Shown one piece after another: positions 10,701 to 19,224 of a stretch of 27,500 nucleotides of DNA. Numbering within the stretch: position 1 is the first letter of the stretch; every line of letters starts with the position of its first letter. A model generated the notes under the pieces. The model made no database searches. It was not told where the DNA came from and saw nothing but the letters and a program-made list of their open reading frames with translations. Source of the stretch: Glandiceps talaboti (lineage: Eukaryota > Hemichordata > Enteropneusta > Spengelidae); contig NC_135549.1 of assembly GCF_964340395.1 (NCBI RefSeq), positions 24,197,342 through 24,224,841 on the forward strand, written 5' to 3'. The translations under genes and the position numbers were made by a program.

Positions 10701-13700
10701 TAACCTTAAATAGAACTGACGTCAGTGTTGTAGTTCACTTATCATTGTGTAAACTTAAATAGAACTGACGTCAGTGTTGTAGTTTACTTACCAGTGTGTA
10801 ATCTTAAATAGAACTGATCTCAGTGTTGTAGTTTACTTATCATTGTGTAAACTTAAATAGAACTGACGTCAGTGTTGTAGTTTACTTACCATTGTGTAAT
10901 CTTAAATAGAACTGATCTCAGTGTTGTAGTTTACTTATCATTGTGTACTCTTAAATAGAACTGACGTCAGTGTTGTAGTTTACTTACCACTGTGTAACCT
11001 TAAATAGAACTGATGTCAGTGTTATAGTTTACTTAACATTGTGTAATCTTAATTAGAACTGATGTCAGTGTTATAGTTTACTTACCATTGTGTAATCTTA
11101 AATAGAACTAACATCAGTGTTGTAGTTTACTTACCATTGTGTAACCTTAAATAGAACTGATGTCAGTGTTGTAGTTTACTTACCACTGTATAACCTTAAA
11201 TAGAACTGATGTCAGTGTTATAATTTACTTACCATTGTGTAATCTTAAATAGAACTGATGCCAGTGTTGTAGTTTACTTACCACTGTGTAACCTTAAATA
11301 GAACTGATGTCAGTGTTGTAGTTTACTTACCATTGTATAACCTTAAATAGAACTGATGTCAGTGTCGTAGTTTACTTACCACTGTGTAATCTTAAATAGA
11401 ACTGATGTCAGTGTTGTAGTTTACTTACCACTTTGCAATCTTATAAATAGAACTGATGTCAGAGTTGTAGTTTACTTACCATTGTATAACCTTAAATAGA
11501 ACTGATGTCAGTGTCGTAGTTTACTTACCACTGTGTAACCTTCAATAGAACTAACGTCAGTGTTGTAGCTTACTTACCAATGTATAATCTTAAATAGAAC
11601 TAACATCAGTGTTGTAGTTTACTTGCCATTGTATAACCTGAAATAGAACGGATGTCAGTATTGTAGTTTACTTACCACTGTGTAACCTTCAATAGAACTG
11701 ACGTCAGTGTTGTAGTTTACTTACCACTGTATAATCTTAAATAGAACTGACGTCAGTGTTGTAGTTTACTTACCACTGTATAACCTTAAATAGAACTGAC
11801 ATTAGTGTTGTATTTTCCTTACCATTGTGTAAACTTAAATAGAACTAACGTCAGTGTTGTAGTTTACTTACCACTGTATAACCTTAAATAGAACTGACAT
11901 TAGTGTTGTATTTTCCTTACCATTGTGTAAACTTAAATAGAACTGACGTCAGTGTTGTAGTTTACTTAACACTGTATAATCTTAAATAGAACTGACGTCA
12001 GTGTTGTTGTTTACTTACCATTGTGTAACCTTCAAATAGAACTGATGTCAGTGTTGTAGTTTACTTACCACTGTGTAACCTTCAATAGAACTAACGTTAG
12101 TGTTGTAGTTTACCATTGCGTAACTTGGGATTAACGGGATTTCGTACACACAACCTGACAGGGCTAACGGAATGTCTTCATAGTTTTAATCTTTTCCTGA
12201 CAGGAATTATGTCAATGCTTGATGAAGGTGTTGGGAATCTTACAGATGCTCTCAAGGCAAATAATATGTGGGATAACACACTGTTTATTTACCTTAACGA
12301 TGTAAGTTGTCTCAGTGCAATTTATTCTCAAATTCTGGCAAACGAATATTTTGTCTTGTTTAATTGGAATTTGCCTTGTCAGCCTCACGTAGCAGTTGAT
12401 AAATATCCCCTTTCTAAATCTATGGAAATATTCTTTATATGGGCAAACAAATTGTACTACCTGGTTCAAGTTTTAAATATAAAATTCGCACTCAGTGTAT
12501 AGTCAGATTTTGAAAGCTCGAAATATTGTACACATGTCCATATAAAATGTTGTTTTACTATAACAAGCCAAGGGTAATGAGGACTATAACAAGGGTAATG
12601 AGGACATACATACATACATACATACATACATACATACATACATACATACATACCTTTGCATTTTTATAAGTAAGCAATACCCTGTGATGAAGAATGATCG
12701 TTTCGAATTTGGTATTCAAGAATATCTCTAAGGGACAAAGCTGAAAGTTGAACATTTACTTGATATGTAATTTAATTTCACAGACCAGGTAATAACATTA
12801 ATGGTTGTGCAAATAGAATACGCATTATTGATGCAATTGATTTATGTGATTCTCCAGAAATCTTGACGATAAGATAAGAGAAAATAACACCGAACAAGAG
12901 ACAAACCTTGATTGACAAAGCCGCAATCTGTATTATAAAAAGACAAAGTAAATGAAATAGAGAGATAGAATACAGACATCAGTGATACTTTGAAGTAAAA
13001 ACCTGGAATTCTTAGATGGGAGAAAGGAAAAATGGCTAGAACTACTATAACTTTATCAGATAGATGAGGGAGAGATAGATGGAGAGAACATTGTCACGAA
13101 TATAGACGTTCAGTGAAGTTTCAAATTAAAAACCTAAAATGTTTAGATGACAAATTGGGAGGTAATAGGATAAATGGTCAGAAAATCTACATTGTTTCGA
13201 ATTAATAATAGTTTCTTTTTAAACAACGCCAGCATGGTTCATGGCCAACTCATGGCAGGAGTTGGCCTCTCCGAGGTGCTGCTGGATCTACCTTTGATGG
13301 GGCAATCAGAGCAGTATCATTCATCCATGGAAATATGTTGGAAAACACAGGTTATGTTAACAATGAGTAAGTAGTTGTATTTAAAATGTCCCCATAACAC
13401 CCAGCTCATTACATTTTGTCCTCTTTTAGTCTTCACATTTGTTAATGATTATCTTATTTCTGGTATGTTCATTGAAATGACTTCTATTTTATATCATCTT
13501 TGAGTCGTTGGGTTGGACGGGCTGGCTGCCTGAGTTTGTTTTCTCACCCTCCAACTTATGATATGTACAATCATACTGAATATTATTAATTTTCTGTCCA
13601 GGAGTGTTGTTTATTTGAAGATCACAGTTGATAATTTACATGTTTACCAATTATTTTATCTTCAAATATACCTTGTATTTGACGGTTTGATGATTTATAA

Positions 13701-15392
13701 ACAATTTCATTTTTCTCTTGCCTCTAGATTAATTCACGTGACTGACTTTTTCCCAACTTTAGTGTCGTTGGCTGGTGGGGCACCAGGTAAGAACACAACC
13801 AAACGACATGACTTCTTCAAGTTGCTGTATAAACCAAACACAAGTCGAACAATCAAACTTTAGGATTTTAAATTTAGTAGATGTAGTAAGTTCCTTTGCC
13901 TGTTTGTACAAAAATATGGCTTGGAGTATCTGCCTGCCATAACAAAATAAAATATGATATAAACTGAATGCCTTCCTTAACGGCAAACTTTTGACATGGC
14001 CCCAATCATATACGTACGCCAGAACGAGGCTCATCAGGAGGCGATTATGGCATGATTTACCACCCAGTTTCAAAAGTGAAAGATTTTCATTTGTATTTGA
14101 GATTAATATAGTGAAGAGATCGTGTGAGTATATCGTGGTGAAATCTTCAGCAAGACTGCCCACAGATACTGTCCGATTTATTGTGGTTTTGAAAGACCAA
14201 CATGCAATGAGATCGATGGGTAAATATTCAAATTAGGATAGGTCAAACCGTACGAAGAGTTTTAATAAGTTTCCAAAGAGATGAGGTAATCCTTATCAGT
14301 TTTCTTGCTTGTCTGAGGTTCTAGTAATCACCCGAATGAGTATATGCACCAAATGTCGTTTGAATTGAGCAAACAGATTTTGATGGAAATGATGATACAG
14401 ACAGACACATAGACACACAGACGTTTCATCCCTAATAAATAACCTTCCTTTCGGACCGGAAGGTAAAAACAACACCTCTGTTGCAGACACAGTCACTGCC
14501 ATTCATATATGTTAGCTGAGTCTCCAGGATTTTTACCTTATATTTTAGGGATGGAATGTGTGCGTGTGTCAGTCTGTCTGTCTGTATCCTTTTCTTAAGA
14601 TGTTCTTCAGGGTACTATCTAGAACTGATTCGATTTTGGTAAACATTCCATGAATACTAATTTGCATAATTAATTATTCGTGGTAATTAGGCAATATCGT
14701 TAGAATGTATGCATCAGATTGAAAATAATTTGGTGCATACTTCAATCAAACCAAAGGGAACATGTCCTGATAAACGTGTTGATATAGCTTTAAGATGTAA
14801 TGAGTCATTTCATGATTTTCAGTAATTAGGCTATATATGTATCAAGTCTCCATGACTACATAGTTTCGAAGATATTGTACAAGTACTGCATTTTAGTAAT
14901 GATCGCTCTCTCTCTCTCTCTCCCTCTCTCTCTCTCTCTCTTTCTCTCTCGCTCTCGTTTACTCACAAACAAACAAACAAACACACACACACACACACTT
15001 CAAATTTATAGATCCCAACCTGGATGGTGTAAACATCTGGGATACTTTATCAAAAGGGGTACCTACTCCACGTAAGGAGATGTTGCAATATTTGGACAAT
15101 TATGAGACTTCGTATGGATACGTTATGAGGTAATATTTACGATTATTACTTAATACGTCTATATATGCTACTCGGCCTTTGTATTCTTACGTCTAATGAC
15201 ATTTTCCTTGCGACATATTCATATATTTTGAAACTATAATTTAGAGCTAACATTAGAAACTGTATTTTTTTTGTGACGCCGTTGGTGTCGTTGTTACCAG
15301 TCGTCACTTGTGCGTAATCACATTAACTAAAATTGCATGTGGCCTACAAGTCAGACCTTGAACTGAAAACGTTTCCAGTTGCCTCATGATAG

Positions 15393-15449
<57 letters not shown>

Positions 15450-15548
15450 TTGAATCTAGATAGTACCCTAAAGAATATCTTTTGAAAACTATTGCGCTCT
15501 GCCACTGCAGTATAGAGCCCTGTCTTAGCAGATTGATACTCACCGAGT

Positions 15549-15615
<67 letters not shown>

Positions 15616-15634
15616 CATATATATATGTGTGTGT

Positions 15635-15687
<53 letters not shown>

Positions 15688-17299
15688 ATTGCCTTGTCAG
15701 GCTATGTTTGGCATATGTATGTTTTAATGAATAGTCTGGTAACATTGCATGCTTTTGCATATCACATCATAAAGTCGTGCAAGTTACTGCTATATACTCC
15801 TCGTGAAGTTATTCTTAAAATTATAAGGTACATTTTCACTCTGTTTTGTGTTCGCCCAGGATTGGTGATTATAAATTAATGGATGGTGCATGGATGATTT
15901 TTAAAGGAGATAATCACTCTTTCGAAGGATACTTCTTAAAGAATAGAATTGGTAGGTGACAATAAGTATAAATTATAGATACAGGTCTTATTCAGCGAGT
16001 CTTATATCAATCTTATTACCATAAAACACTGTATTTTAAAACAAGACTTTCAGCATGGTCGAATATAGCTTATATACACATTTACCATGCAATGTCTCTT
16101 TACCTTGATAACACTTATCTTTAGTTCCTTCTTATTAGAAGATATTGGAGGAGACTAGGTGTGAAACATTAAAGTCCCATTGATAGTTATTGATATGAGG
16201 TATGCCACGTTTTTGGTGCTAGTGGGAAATGGACGAATTGGCACTTGTACACTCACTCAAAGAAAGAATGTCGTCCTTTTTTTCATAACATTGTTATTAT
16301 ATATGCTGTTGTTGTATGTTTCATCTACATAGTGTAATTGCTTGTTTTGGCACATATCGCTAAGAAAGGTATCATTTTAATTCACAACGAATGCGATATA
16401 ATTCCTTGCATGTCCTGAGCACAAGTACAGTCAAGGCTTTCACACAGTCTGTCATATTACGGAATTCAGTGACGTTCATCTGCAAAGATACATACATAAA
16501 TAGGTTGTTATTATAGTTTGTAAAGGGACTTTTGTTAATCCATTTCTCAAAGTATCCTGATTTGGACCGATTATCCTACAAATATATGTTGAAATTGCGC
16601 AGTGAGCAATATTGTCAATTACGGCATACTTGATTATAATTCACATACTTGAGTTACTATAATTACAAGGAGTATATCATATCTTTGTCAAAATCATTTT
16701 CTACACAGACGACTGGATTCCTCCAGCAGATTTAGAAAATCCTGATATTCCTGATGTAGCTCCTGCTCCATTCAATACTACACTACTATTCAACATCGCA
16801 AGTAAATCATTATCAAATATCTTATCATACATGGCAAAAATGCCGTAACACGTTACGTTGCAAATGGATAATATGTAAAAACACCCAAAACATAATTCCG
16901 AACCTTTCAAATCGGATTCGATTGCAAGATTTTCATAGAAGAACACCAATCATTCTTCATCTTCCAAGTCAAAGATAGTTGCTCTCAAATATTGCTTTAA
17001 AACACCAAATAAGTAAATGAGAAAGTATAAAATTGTTACAAATTCTATATCAGTTTAATTAAAATTATAACTTTCTACCTCACTTCTGCAAATGTACAAA
17101 GATATTGTATTTCTTTATTTCAGAGGATCCGAGGGAAATCAATGACTTGTCTGCTGACATGCCAGAGAAGGTTGAAGAACTGCGTGCTGCAGCAAGAAAA
17201 TACCTCGACGGTGCACCTCCAACATTCTATCCAGATGCAGATTATTCAGTGGCCGACCCTTTAAACTTTAAAGGTGTATGGGCTCCTGGTTGGTGTTAA
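1300..17299 (+). CDS. Sulfatase gene 1 (arylsulfatase B/I/J-like), 3' nine exons, 5' part outside window
   Basis: This is a split gene of the sulfatase family, whose members hydrolyse sulfate esters in lysosomes, the ER or outside the cell. Nine exons (1300-1401, 7792-7855, 12204-12301, 13233-13366, 13728-13786, 15012-15129, 15860-15951, 16709-16801, 17124-17299) have GT-AG borders and compatible phases. They total 936 bases: 311 residues and a stop. Seen in order: the metal/sulfate-binding region with THIPF; VPDRFKELY; MLDEGVGNLTDALK with an N-glycosylation site; LFIYLND; SWPLRG; LIHVTDFFPTLVSLAGG; the DxW/DGVNIWDTLSKG region; IGDYKLMDG; and a C-terminal DPREINDLS block ending in WAPGWC. This order matches the C-terminal three fifths of arylsulfatase B. 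The CxPSR formylglycine motif and signal peptide would lie upstream, outside the window. An Ala stands where arylsulfatases carry an active-site Lys, so catalytic activity is uncertain. No stop or frameshift breaks the joined frame. Family assignment is confident; substrate is unknown. Confidence 0.9.
1697..1771. repeat. (TCA)n microsatellite at the LINE 3' end
   Basis: About 25 imperfect TCA/ATC triplets with a few interruptions such as ATT. The tract directly abuts the 3' end of the antisense LINE, followed by an A-rich spacer at 1774-1784. On the LINE sense strand it reads as a (TGA)n tail. A similar tract bounds the 5' end of the element at 7175-7213. Confidence 0.95.
1772..1997 (-). mobile_element. 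LINE 3' untranslated region
   Basis: Non-coding end of the antisense LINE between the ORF2 stop at 1998 and the (TCA)n tract. The last bases before the microsatellite include the + strand words ACATTTATT and GTATTTGCC at about 1799-1814. Closely similar words recur at 7220-7237 beside a second (TCA)n tract, which identifies a second 3' end of the same family. Confidence 0.65.
1998..5831 (-). pseudogene. LINE ORF2: endonuclease / reverse transcriptase, frameshifted
   Basis: ORF2 encodes the polyprotein that nicks the target and reverse-transcribes the element RNA. The endonuclease runs from about 5831 to 5150, with LNTRG, LQETH, GGDFNC, ARLDRIYI and SDHSLL. It crosses frames near 5570, beside a run of Ts on the + strand, and again near 5290-5310. 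The RT core lies in one frame, with DQEKAFD (4050-4070), RGIRQGCSLSG (from 3905 downward) and the catalytic YADD (3750-3761), but a TGA at 3999-4001 interrupts it. The C-terminal part has KGGQGL, WRIMHGAYTTG and a zinc finger CPLC...H...C around 2435-2375. Frames also change near 3080 and 2643. All expected domains are present in order, so this is a full-length but degenerate ORF2. Consensus errors at homopolymers could account for some breaks. Confidence 0.85.
5904..7043 (-). CDS. LINE ORF1: nucleic-acid-binding protein with CCHC zinc knuckle
   Basis: An uninterrupted 379-residue frame starting at ATG 7043 and ending about 70 bases before ORF2. Residues 105-195 hold a probable RNA-binding fold with VSGVPPFIPNELIEHELSRF, resembling ORF1 of Tx1-type elements. 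A zinc knuckle follows, C199-x2-C202-x4-H207-x4-C212. The C-terminal third is rich in Asn, Gln, Ser, Thr and Pro and looks disordered. In this family ORF1 coats element RNA in a ribonucleoprotein. The start is the first ATG; an internal ATG at residue 29 is an alternative. Unlike ORF2, this frame has no visible lesion. Confidence 0.85.
   Translation of the reverse strand: MKRKFLDSDWRDFRGSNSRGSWRVNKAKMATRATGQLPTLFASLTTDRKHAIKCEPIAEVTGPGNIKAASRAHGSVIVHLNSVTWLETICINGLQVGGYTSYVEPLVKPATKIVVSGVPPFIPNELIEHELSRFGKLVSGIKTIQLGCKDEKRRHVQSFRRQVFVLLDTDLRGYINGPTTIEFEGKNYIVYLSTDEMRCFKCNQTGHIQRNCQQGQSIQDNDNANTANQDGNQQNVNNNCSIASPVSTPDPTPSFQLSGLTPLQSPSQTLDSQSISYSPLDSTLSESMQESTDTPMNEIDDNESVMSDISETSASYEISAKSIEEFLTEIKHSKKFIEQCTDFDPNLKDLAKNLFHYRSTQPPNNCHKNKNKITLENSR
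7175..7213. repeat. (TCA)13 microsatellite between two LINE copies
   Basis: Thirteen perfect TCA triplets. The tract borders the 5' end of the long LINE on one side and, on the other, a LINE-like 3' end starting near 7214. It therefore sits at a junction between two insertions of one family in the same orientation. Confidence 0.95.
7214..7557 (-). mobile_element. Probable 5'-truncated second copy of the LINE 3' end
   Basis: Just after the (TCA)13 tract the + strand words ACATTTATT and GTATTTGCC recur with the spacing seen at the 3' end of the long LINE, followed by more diverged sequence. No coding domain is visible. The right border is another (TCA)-rich tract at 7558-7586. The homology I can see is confined to the first tens of bases, so the exact extent is inferred. 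Confidence 0.5.
7558..7741. repeat. Compound (TCA)n and (CAA)n trinucleotide repeats
   Basis: A (TCA)n-type tract at 7558-7586 is followed by (CAA)n at about 7618-7665 and again at 7704-7741, with unique spacers between. The open frames across it encode Thr or Leu homopolymers and are not genes. The block ends about 50 bases before the next sulfatase exon. Confidence 0.95.
7792..7855 (+). CDS. Sulfatase gene 1, exon b
   Basis: Short 64-base exon encoding VPDRFKELYITTDDPELRAQ plus Arg and one base. Acceptor TTCTTCTCCAACAG ends at 7791; donor GTAATT starts at 7856. It joins exon a in phase 0 to give the family motif PFL-VPDRF, equivalent to the HEPLQVPEEY region of arylsulfatase B. It ends in phase 1 and completes a Gly codon with the next exon. 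Confidence 0.88.
7856..7999 (+). other. Intron start before the minisatellite
   Basis: Unique AT-rich intron sequence between the donor at 7856 and the first recognisable 49-bp repeat unit. Nothing else is seen. Confidence 0.5.
8000..12124 (+). repeat. 49-bp minisatellite, about 80 units, filling an intron
   Basis: Head-to-tail units of 49 bases cover nearly all of the intron between sulfatase exons b and c. A typical unit contains, in order, TGACGTCAGTGTTGTAG, TTTACTTACC, an (A/C)TTGTGTAA-type block and CTTAAATAGAAC. Variation is concentrated at a few positions: CG/TG/CA within the TGACGTCA core, TACCACTG versus TATCATTG, and AACC, AATC or AAAC after TGTGT. At least 25 units keep a perfect TGACGTCA by eye. 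A non-repeat insertion of about 110 bases interrupts the array near 8098-8207. Longer-period copies (about 393 bases and about 1.13 kb) show amplification of multi-unit blocks. No spacers separate the units, so this is not CRISPR. Confidence 0.97.
8098..8207. other. Non-repeat interruption inside the minisatellite
   Basis: About 110 bases without the 49-bp motif, lying after the second complete unit. The sequence is A-rich with no recognisable gene or inverted ends. The unit on its right side resumes in the same orientation. It may be remnant single-copy intron or an insertion. Confidence 0.6.
12204..12301 (+). CDS. Sulfatase gene 1, exon c (substrate/metal-binding strand)
   Basis: 98-base exon preceded by TCTTTTCCTGACAG and followed by donor GTAAGT. 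It encodes IMSMLDEGVGNLTDALK, then an Asn-rich turn, and ends LFIYLND. The family equivalent in arylsulfatase B is the MLDEAVGNVTAALK to FSTDNGG block. NLT is a predicted N-glycosylation site at the position of the conserved one. The final Asp is the expected calcium ligand; the next exon supplies His-Gly instead of the usual Asn-Gly. A diverged copy lies on the - strand at 20811-20908. Confidence 0.93.
12302..13232 (+). other. Intron with (CATA)12 microsatellite
   Basis: AT-rich intron. A (CATA)n tract occupies about 12605-12652 and is preceded by two tandem copies of GGGTAATGAGGAC at about 12571 and 12592. Nothing else is recognised. Open frames through the tetranucleotide tract are repeat artefacts. 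Confidence 0.75.
13233..13366 (+). CDS. Sulfatase gene 1, exon d (WPLRG and active-site loop)
   Basis: 134-base exon read in the frame that continues LND. It starts HGSWPTHGRSWPLRG, then AAGSTFDGAIRAVSFIHG and NMLENTGYVNNE. Acceptor AAACAACGCCAG ends at 13232; donor GTAAGT starts at 13367, leaving phase 2. SWPLRG is the family hallmark NNWPLRG. In arylsulfatases A and B the following loop reads R-x-x-K, and that Lys contacts the substrate sulfate; here the residue is Ala. The long open frame starting at 13174 in another phase is a shadow. Confidence 0.88.
13728..13786 (+). CDS. Sulfatase gene 1, exon e
   Basis: 59-base exon encoding LIHVTDFFPTLVSLAGGAP, flanked by TTGCCTCTAG and donor GTAAGA. 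Phase 2 in and phase 1 out; the first base completes a Glu codon to give NNE-LIHVTD, which matches the NRELIHISDWLPTLVKLA region of arylsulfatase B. The + strand copy in the duplicate is at 21389-21447 with identical length. Confidence 0.92.
13990..14115 (+). mobile_element. Possible LINE reverse-transcriptase C-terminal relic
   Basis: A short frame reads TYARTRLIRRRLWHDLPPSF, then more residues. It resembles the Arg-rich stretch followed by LWNxLPxSIK that ends many CR1/L2-type RT proteins and some phage-integrase-like transposons. There is no upstream RT core. The match is short and by recollection, so this is a weak call. Confidence 0.25.
14330..14470 (-). repeat. Dispersed hairpin repeat, copy B
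   Basis: Read on the - strand: a hairpin at 14444-14466 (stem ACCTTCC/GGAAGGT), the words TTAGGGATGAAACGTCTG, a GTCTGTCTG-type run, then ATCATCATTT. The order matches copy A at 20950-21225. Copy C lies immediately to the right in opposite orientation. Confidence 0.65.
14528..14750 (+). repeat. Dispersed hairpin repeat, copy C
   Basis: Reads GATTTTTACC, TTAGGGATGGAATGTG, a GTCTGTCTGTCTG run, then CAGGGTACTATCTAGAACTG and, further on, a GCAATATC...CATACTTCAAT end that also occurs in copy A. The hairpin itself is degenerate in this copy. Copies B and C share outer words (ATGCACCAAAT versus ATTTGGTGCAT), so the pair forms a large imperfect palindrome of about 420 bases. Confidence 0.65.
14905..14998. 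repeat. (TC)n followed by (CAAA)n and (CA)n microsatellites
   Basis: Pyrimidine-rich CT repeats, then short CAAA and CA repeats, ending 13 bases before the next exon. The tract lies where a polypyrimidine tract of the acceptor would be expected, somewhat further upstream than usual. Confidence 0.9.
15012..15129 (+). CDS. Sulfatase gene 1, exon f
   Basis: 118-base exon encoding (D)PNLDGVNIWDTLSKGVPTP, then RKEMLQYLDNYETSYGYVM(R). Phase 1 in, phase 2 out; acceptor AAATTTATAG, donor GTAATA. The family equivalent is LDGFDVWKTISEGSPSPR followed by the substrate-pocket segment. The duplicate copy is at 21929-22046 with the same length and phases. Confidence 0.93.
15396..15446. repeat. (TA)n microsatellite
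   Basis: About 25 TA dinucleotides. It is followed by a fragment of the dispersed hairpin repeat and then a second TA tract. Confidence 0.95.
15447..15500 (-). repeat. Fragment of dispersed hairpin repeat, copy D
   Basis: The - strand reads CTTTAGGGTACTATCTAGAT, matching the middle of copy C (CAGGGTACTATCTAGAACTG) and copy A (CTTTAGGGTAATAGCTAGAC). Only this internal part is present, between two TA tracts. Confidence 0.5.
15549..15686. repeat. Compound (TA)n-(GT)n microsatellite
   Basis: About 78 bases of TA repeat followed by about 60 bases of GT repeat. It lies in the intron between exons f and g; the homologous intron of the duplicate carries (AC)n-(AT)n, the same compound type on the opposite strand. 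Confidence 0.97.
15860..15951 (+). CDS. Sulfatase gene 1, exon g
   Basis: 92-base exon after TTCGCCCAG with donor GTAGGT. It completes an Arg codon and encodes IGDYKLMDGAWMIFKGDNHS then FEGYFLKNRI. The family equivalent is IRHGNWKLLTGYPG, the segment leading into the C-terminal domain. Phase 2 in, phase 1 out. The duplicate exon is at 22547-22638. Confidence 0.93.
15952..16708 (+). other. Intron without recognised elements
   Basis: 757 bases of AT-rich unique sequence between exons g and h. No repeat, RNA or coding element is recognised. Confidence 0.6.
16709..16801 (+). CDS. Sulfatase gene 1, exon h
   Basis: 93-base exon encoding (D)DWIPPADLENPDIPDVAPA, then PFNTTLLFNIA. Acceptor TTTTCTACACAG, donor GTAAAT; phase 1 in and out. 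It corresponds to the WFPPP...LWLFDI segment before the DPEExxDL motif. NTT is a possible N-glycosylation site. A - strand frame over this exon is a shadow. Confidence 0.93.
17124..17299 (+). CDS. Sulfatase gene 1, terminal exon i
   Basis: 176-base last exon after TTCTTTATTTCAG. It encodes the family C-terminal signature DPREINDLSADMPEKVEEL, an Ala/Arg-rich helix, then GAPPTFYPDADY and the ending VWAPGWC with TAA at 17297-17299. It matches the DPEERHDLS...VWGPW ending of arylsulfatase B. The duplicate at 23292-23467 has the same length and about 79 percent residue identity. Confidence 0.95.
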
Positions 17300-18629
<1,330 letters not shown>

Positions 18630-19224
18630 AGGTAGGTAGATATTTTAATTTATTTTTTCATGTGTGAGTGTCTAGTTCAGGTAGTTATGTTTTCCGTTTT
18701 TTTCCATAAGTTCTCTGTGTTCCCATCAGATGTACAACCATTACAGATTGGAGGAACAGTTTTATATTGTCTGTTGATGCCAGTTTCTGGATCCACTATT
18801 TCTCCCAAGAAACTATTTTTTCTCGAATACCTAAAAAAAAAGTTTAGGGTCGGCAATGAAAAACTGGGTGGGGTCGGGTAACTGGAAATGATTAATTATT
18901 TTTTAGGCCTAATCATAATTTAACGGAATATATTTTGAGAATTGAGCCACTGTGTATGTTATCGATAATTTCATTATGAATGTTTTATGCTAAATATGCA
19001 TTTGAAAAAAAAGTAGCGAACGTGTGACGTAAACTCTGTGATATGGCAAAAGTGGCCACCATCGAAGGAAGTGGTGTATATCACCGATGCGTAGGAACTT
19101 CATTACGCCCCTGTACTTGTTGGCAACTTAAAGTTTAAACGTTTATTTTATCCAAATAAAAACAACTACCTGAACTAGATACTCATATATGAAAAAAATA
19201 AATTAAAATATCTACCTTTTACCT
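18630..19224. mobile_element. MITE-like element with about 62-bp terminal inverted repeats
   Basis: The left end (18630-18692) contains GGTAGATATTTTAATTTATT and TCTAGTTCAGGTAGTT. The right end (about 19161-19224) contains the inverse complement of both words in reverse order, AACTACCTGAACTAGA and AAATTAAAATATCTACC, with a few mismatches. The interior of about 470 bases has no transposase frame. That is the structure of a non-autonomous DNA transposon. I could not settle a target-site duplication, so the exact ends and superfamily are open. The interior includes one copy of a repeat also found at 21609-21832. Confidence 0.75.
18900..19092 (+). repeat. Dispersed repeat, copy 1 (inside the MITE-like element)
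   Basis: Shares with 21609-21832 the words GGAATATATTT, ATATGCATTT, TAGCGAACGTGT, GACGTAAACTCTGTGATATG, GCAAAAGTGGC and CGATGCGTAGGA in the same order and orientation. It is non-coding. Confidence 0.85.

Larger units (their letters stand above)
13787..15011 (+). other. Intron with hairpin repeats, (TC)n and (CAAA)n
   Basis: Contains a possible retroelement tail relic (13990-14115), two head-to-head copies of a dispersed hairpin repeat (about 14330-14470 and 14528-14750), a (TC)n tract at about 14905-14957 and short (CAAA)n and (CA)n tracts at about 14966-14998. It ends at the acceptor AAATTTATAG before 15012. Confidence 0.7.

Noticed and set aside
8000-12124. CRISPR-like array
   Set aside because: The 49-bp units are directly contiguous and similar throughout, with no unique spacers, and the context is an animal intron.
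12212-12755. - strand open frames over exon c and the CATA repeat
   Set aside because: One is the reverse complement of a confident exon and the others are tetranucleotide repeat translations.
13174-13374. Open frame MVRKSTLF... as a separate small gene
   Set aside because: The sulfatase exon d is read in another frame of the same bases, with proper splice sites and family motifs.
15304-15879. Tyr-Ile and Cys-Val repeat open frames
   Set aside because: They are translations of (TA)n and (GT)n. The 3' end of one overlaps the true exon g only in the wrong frame.
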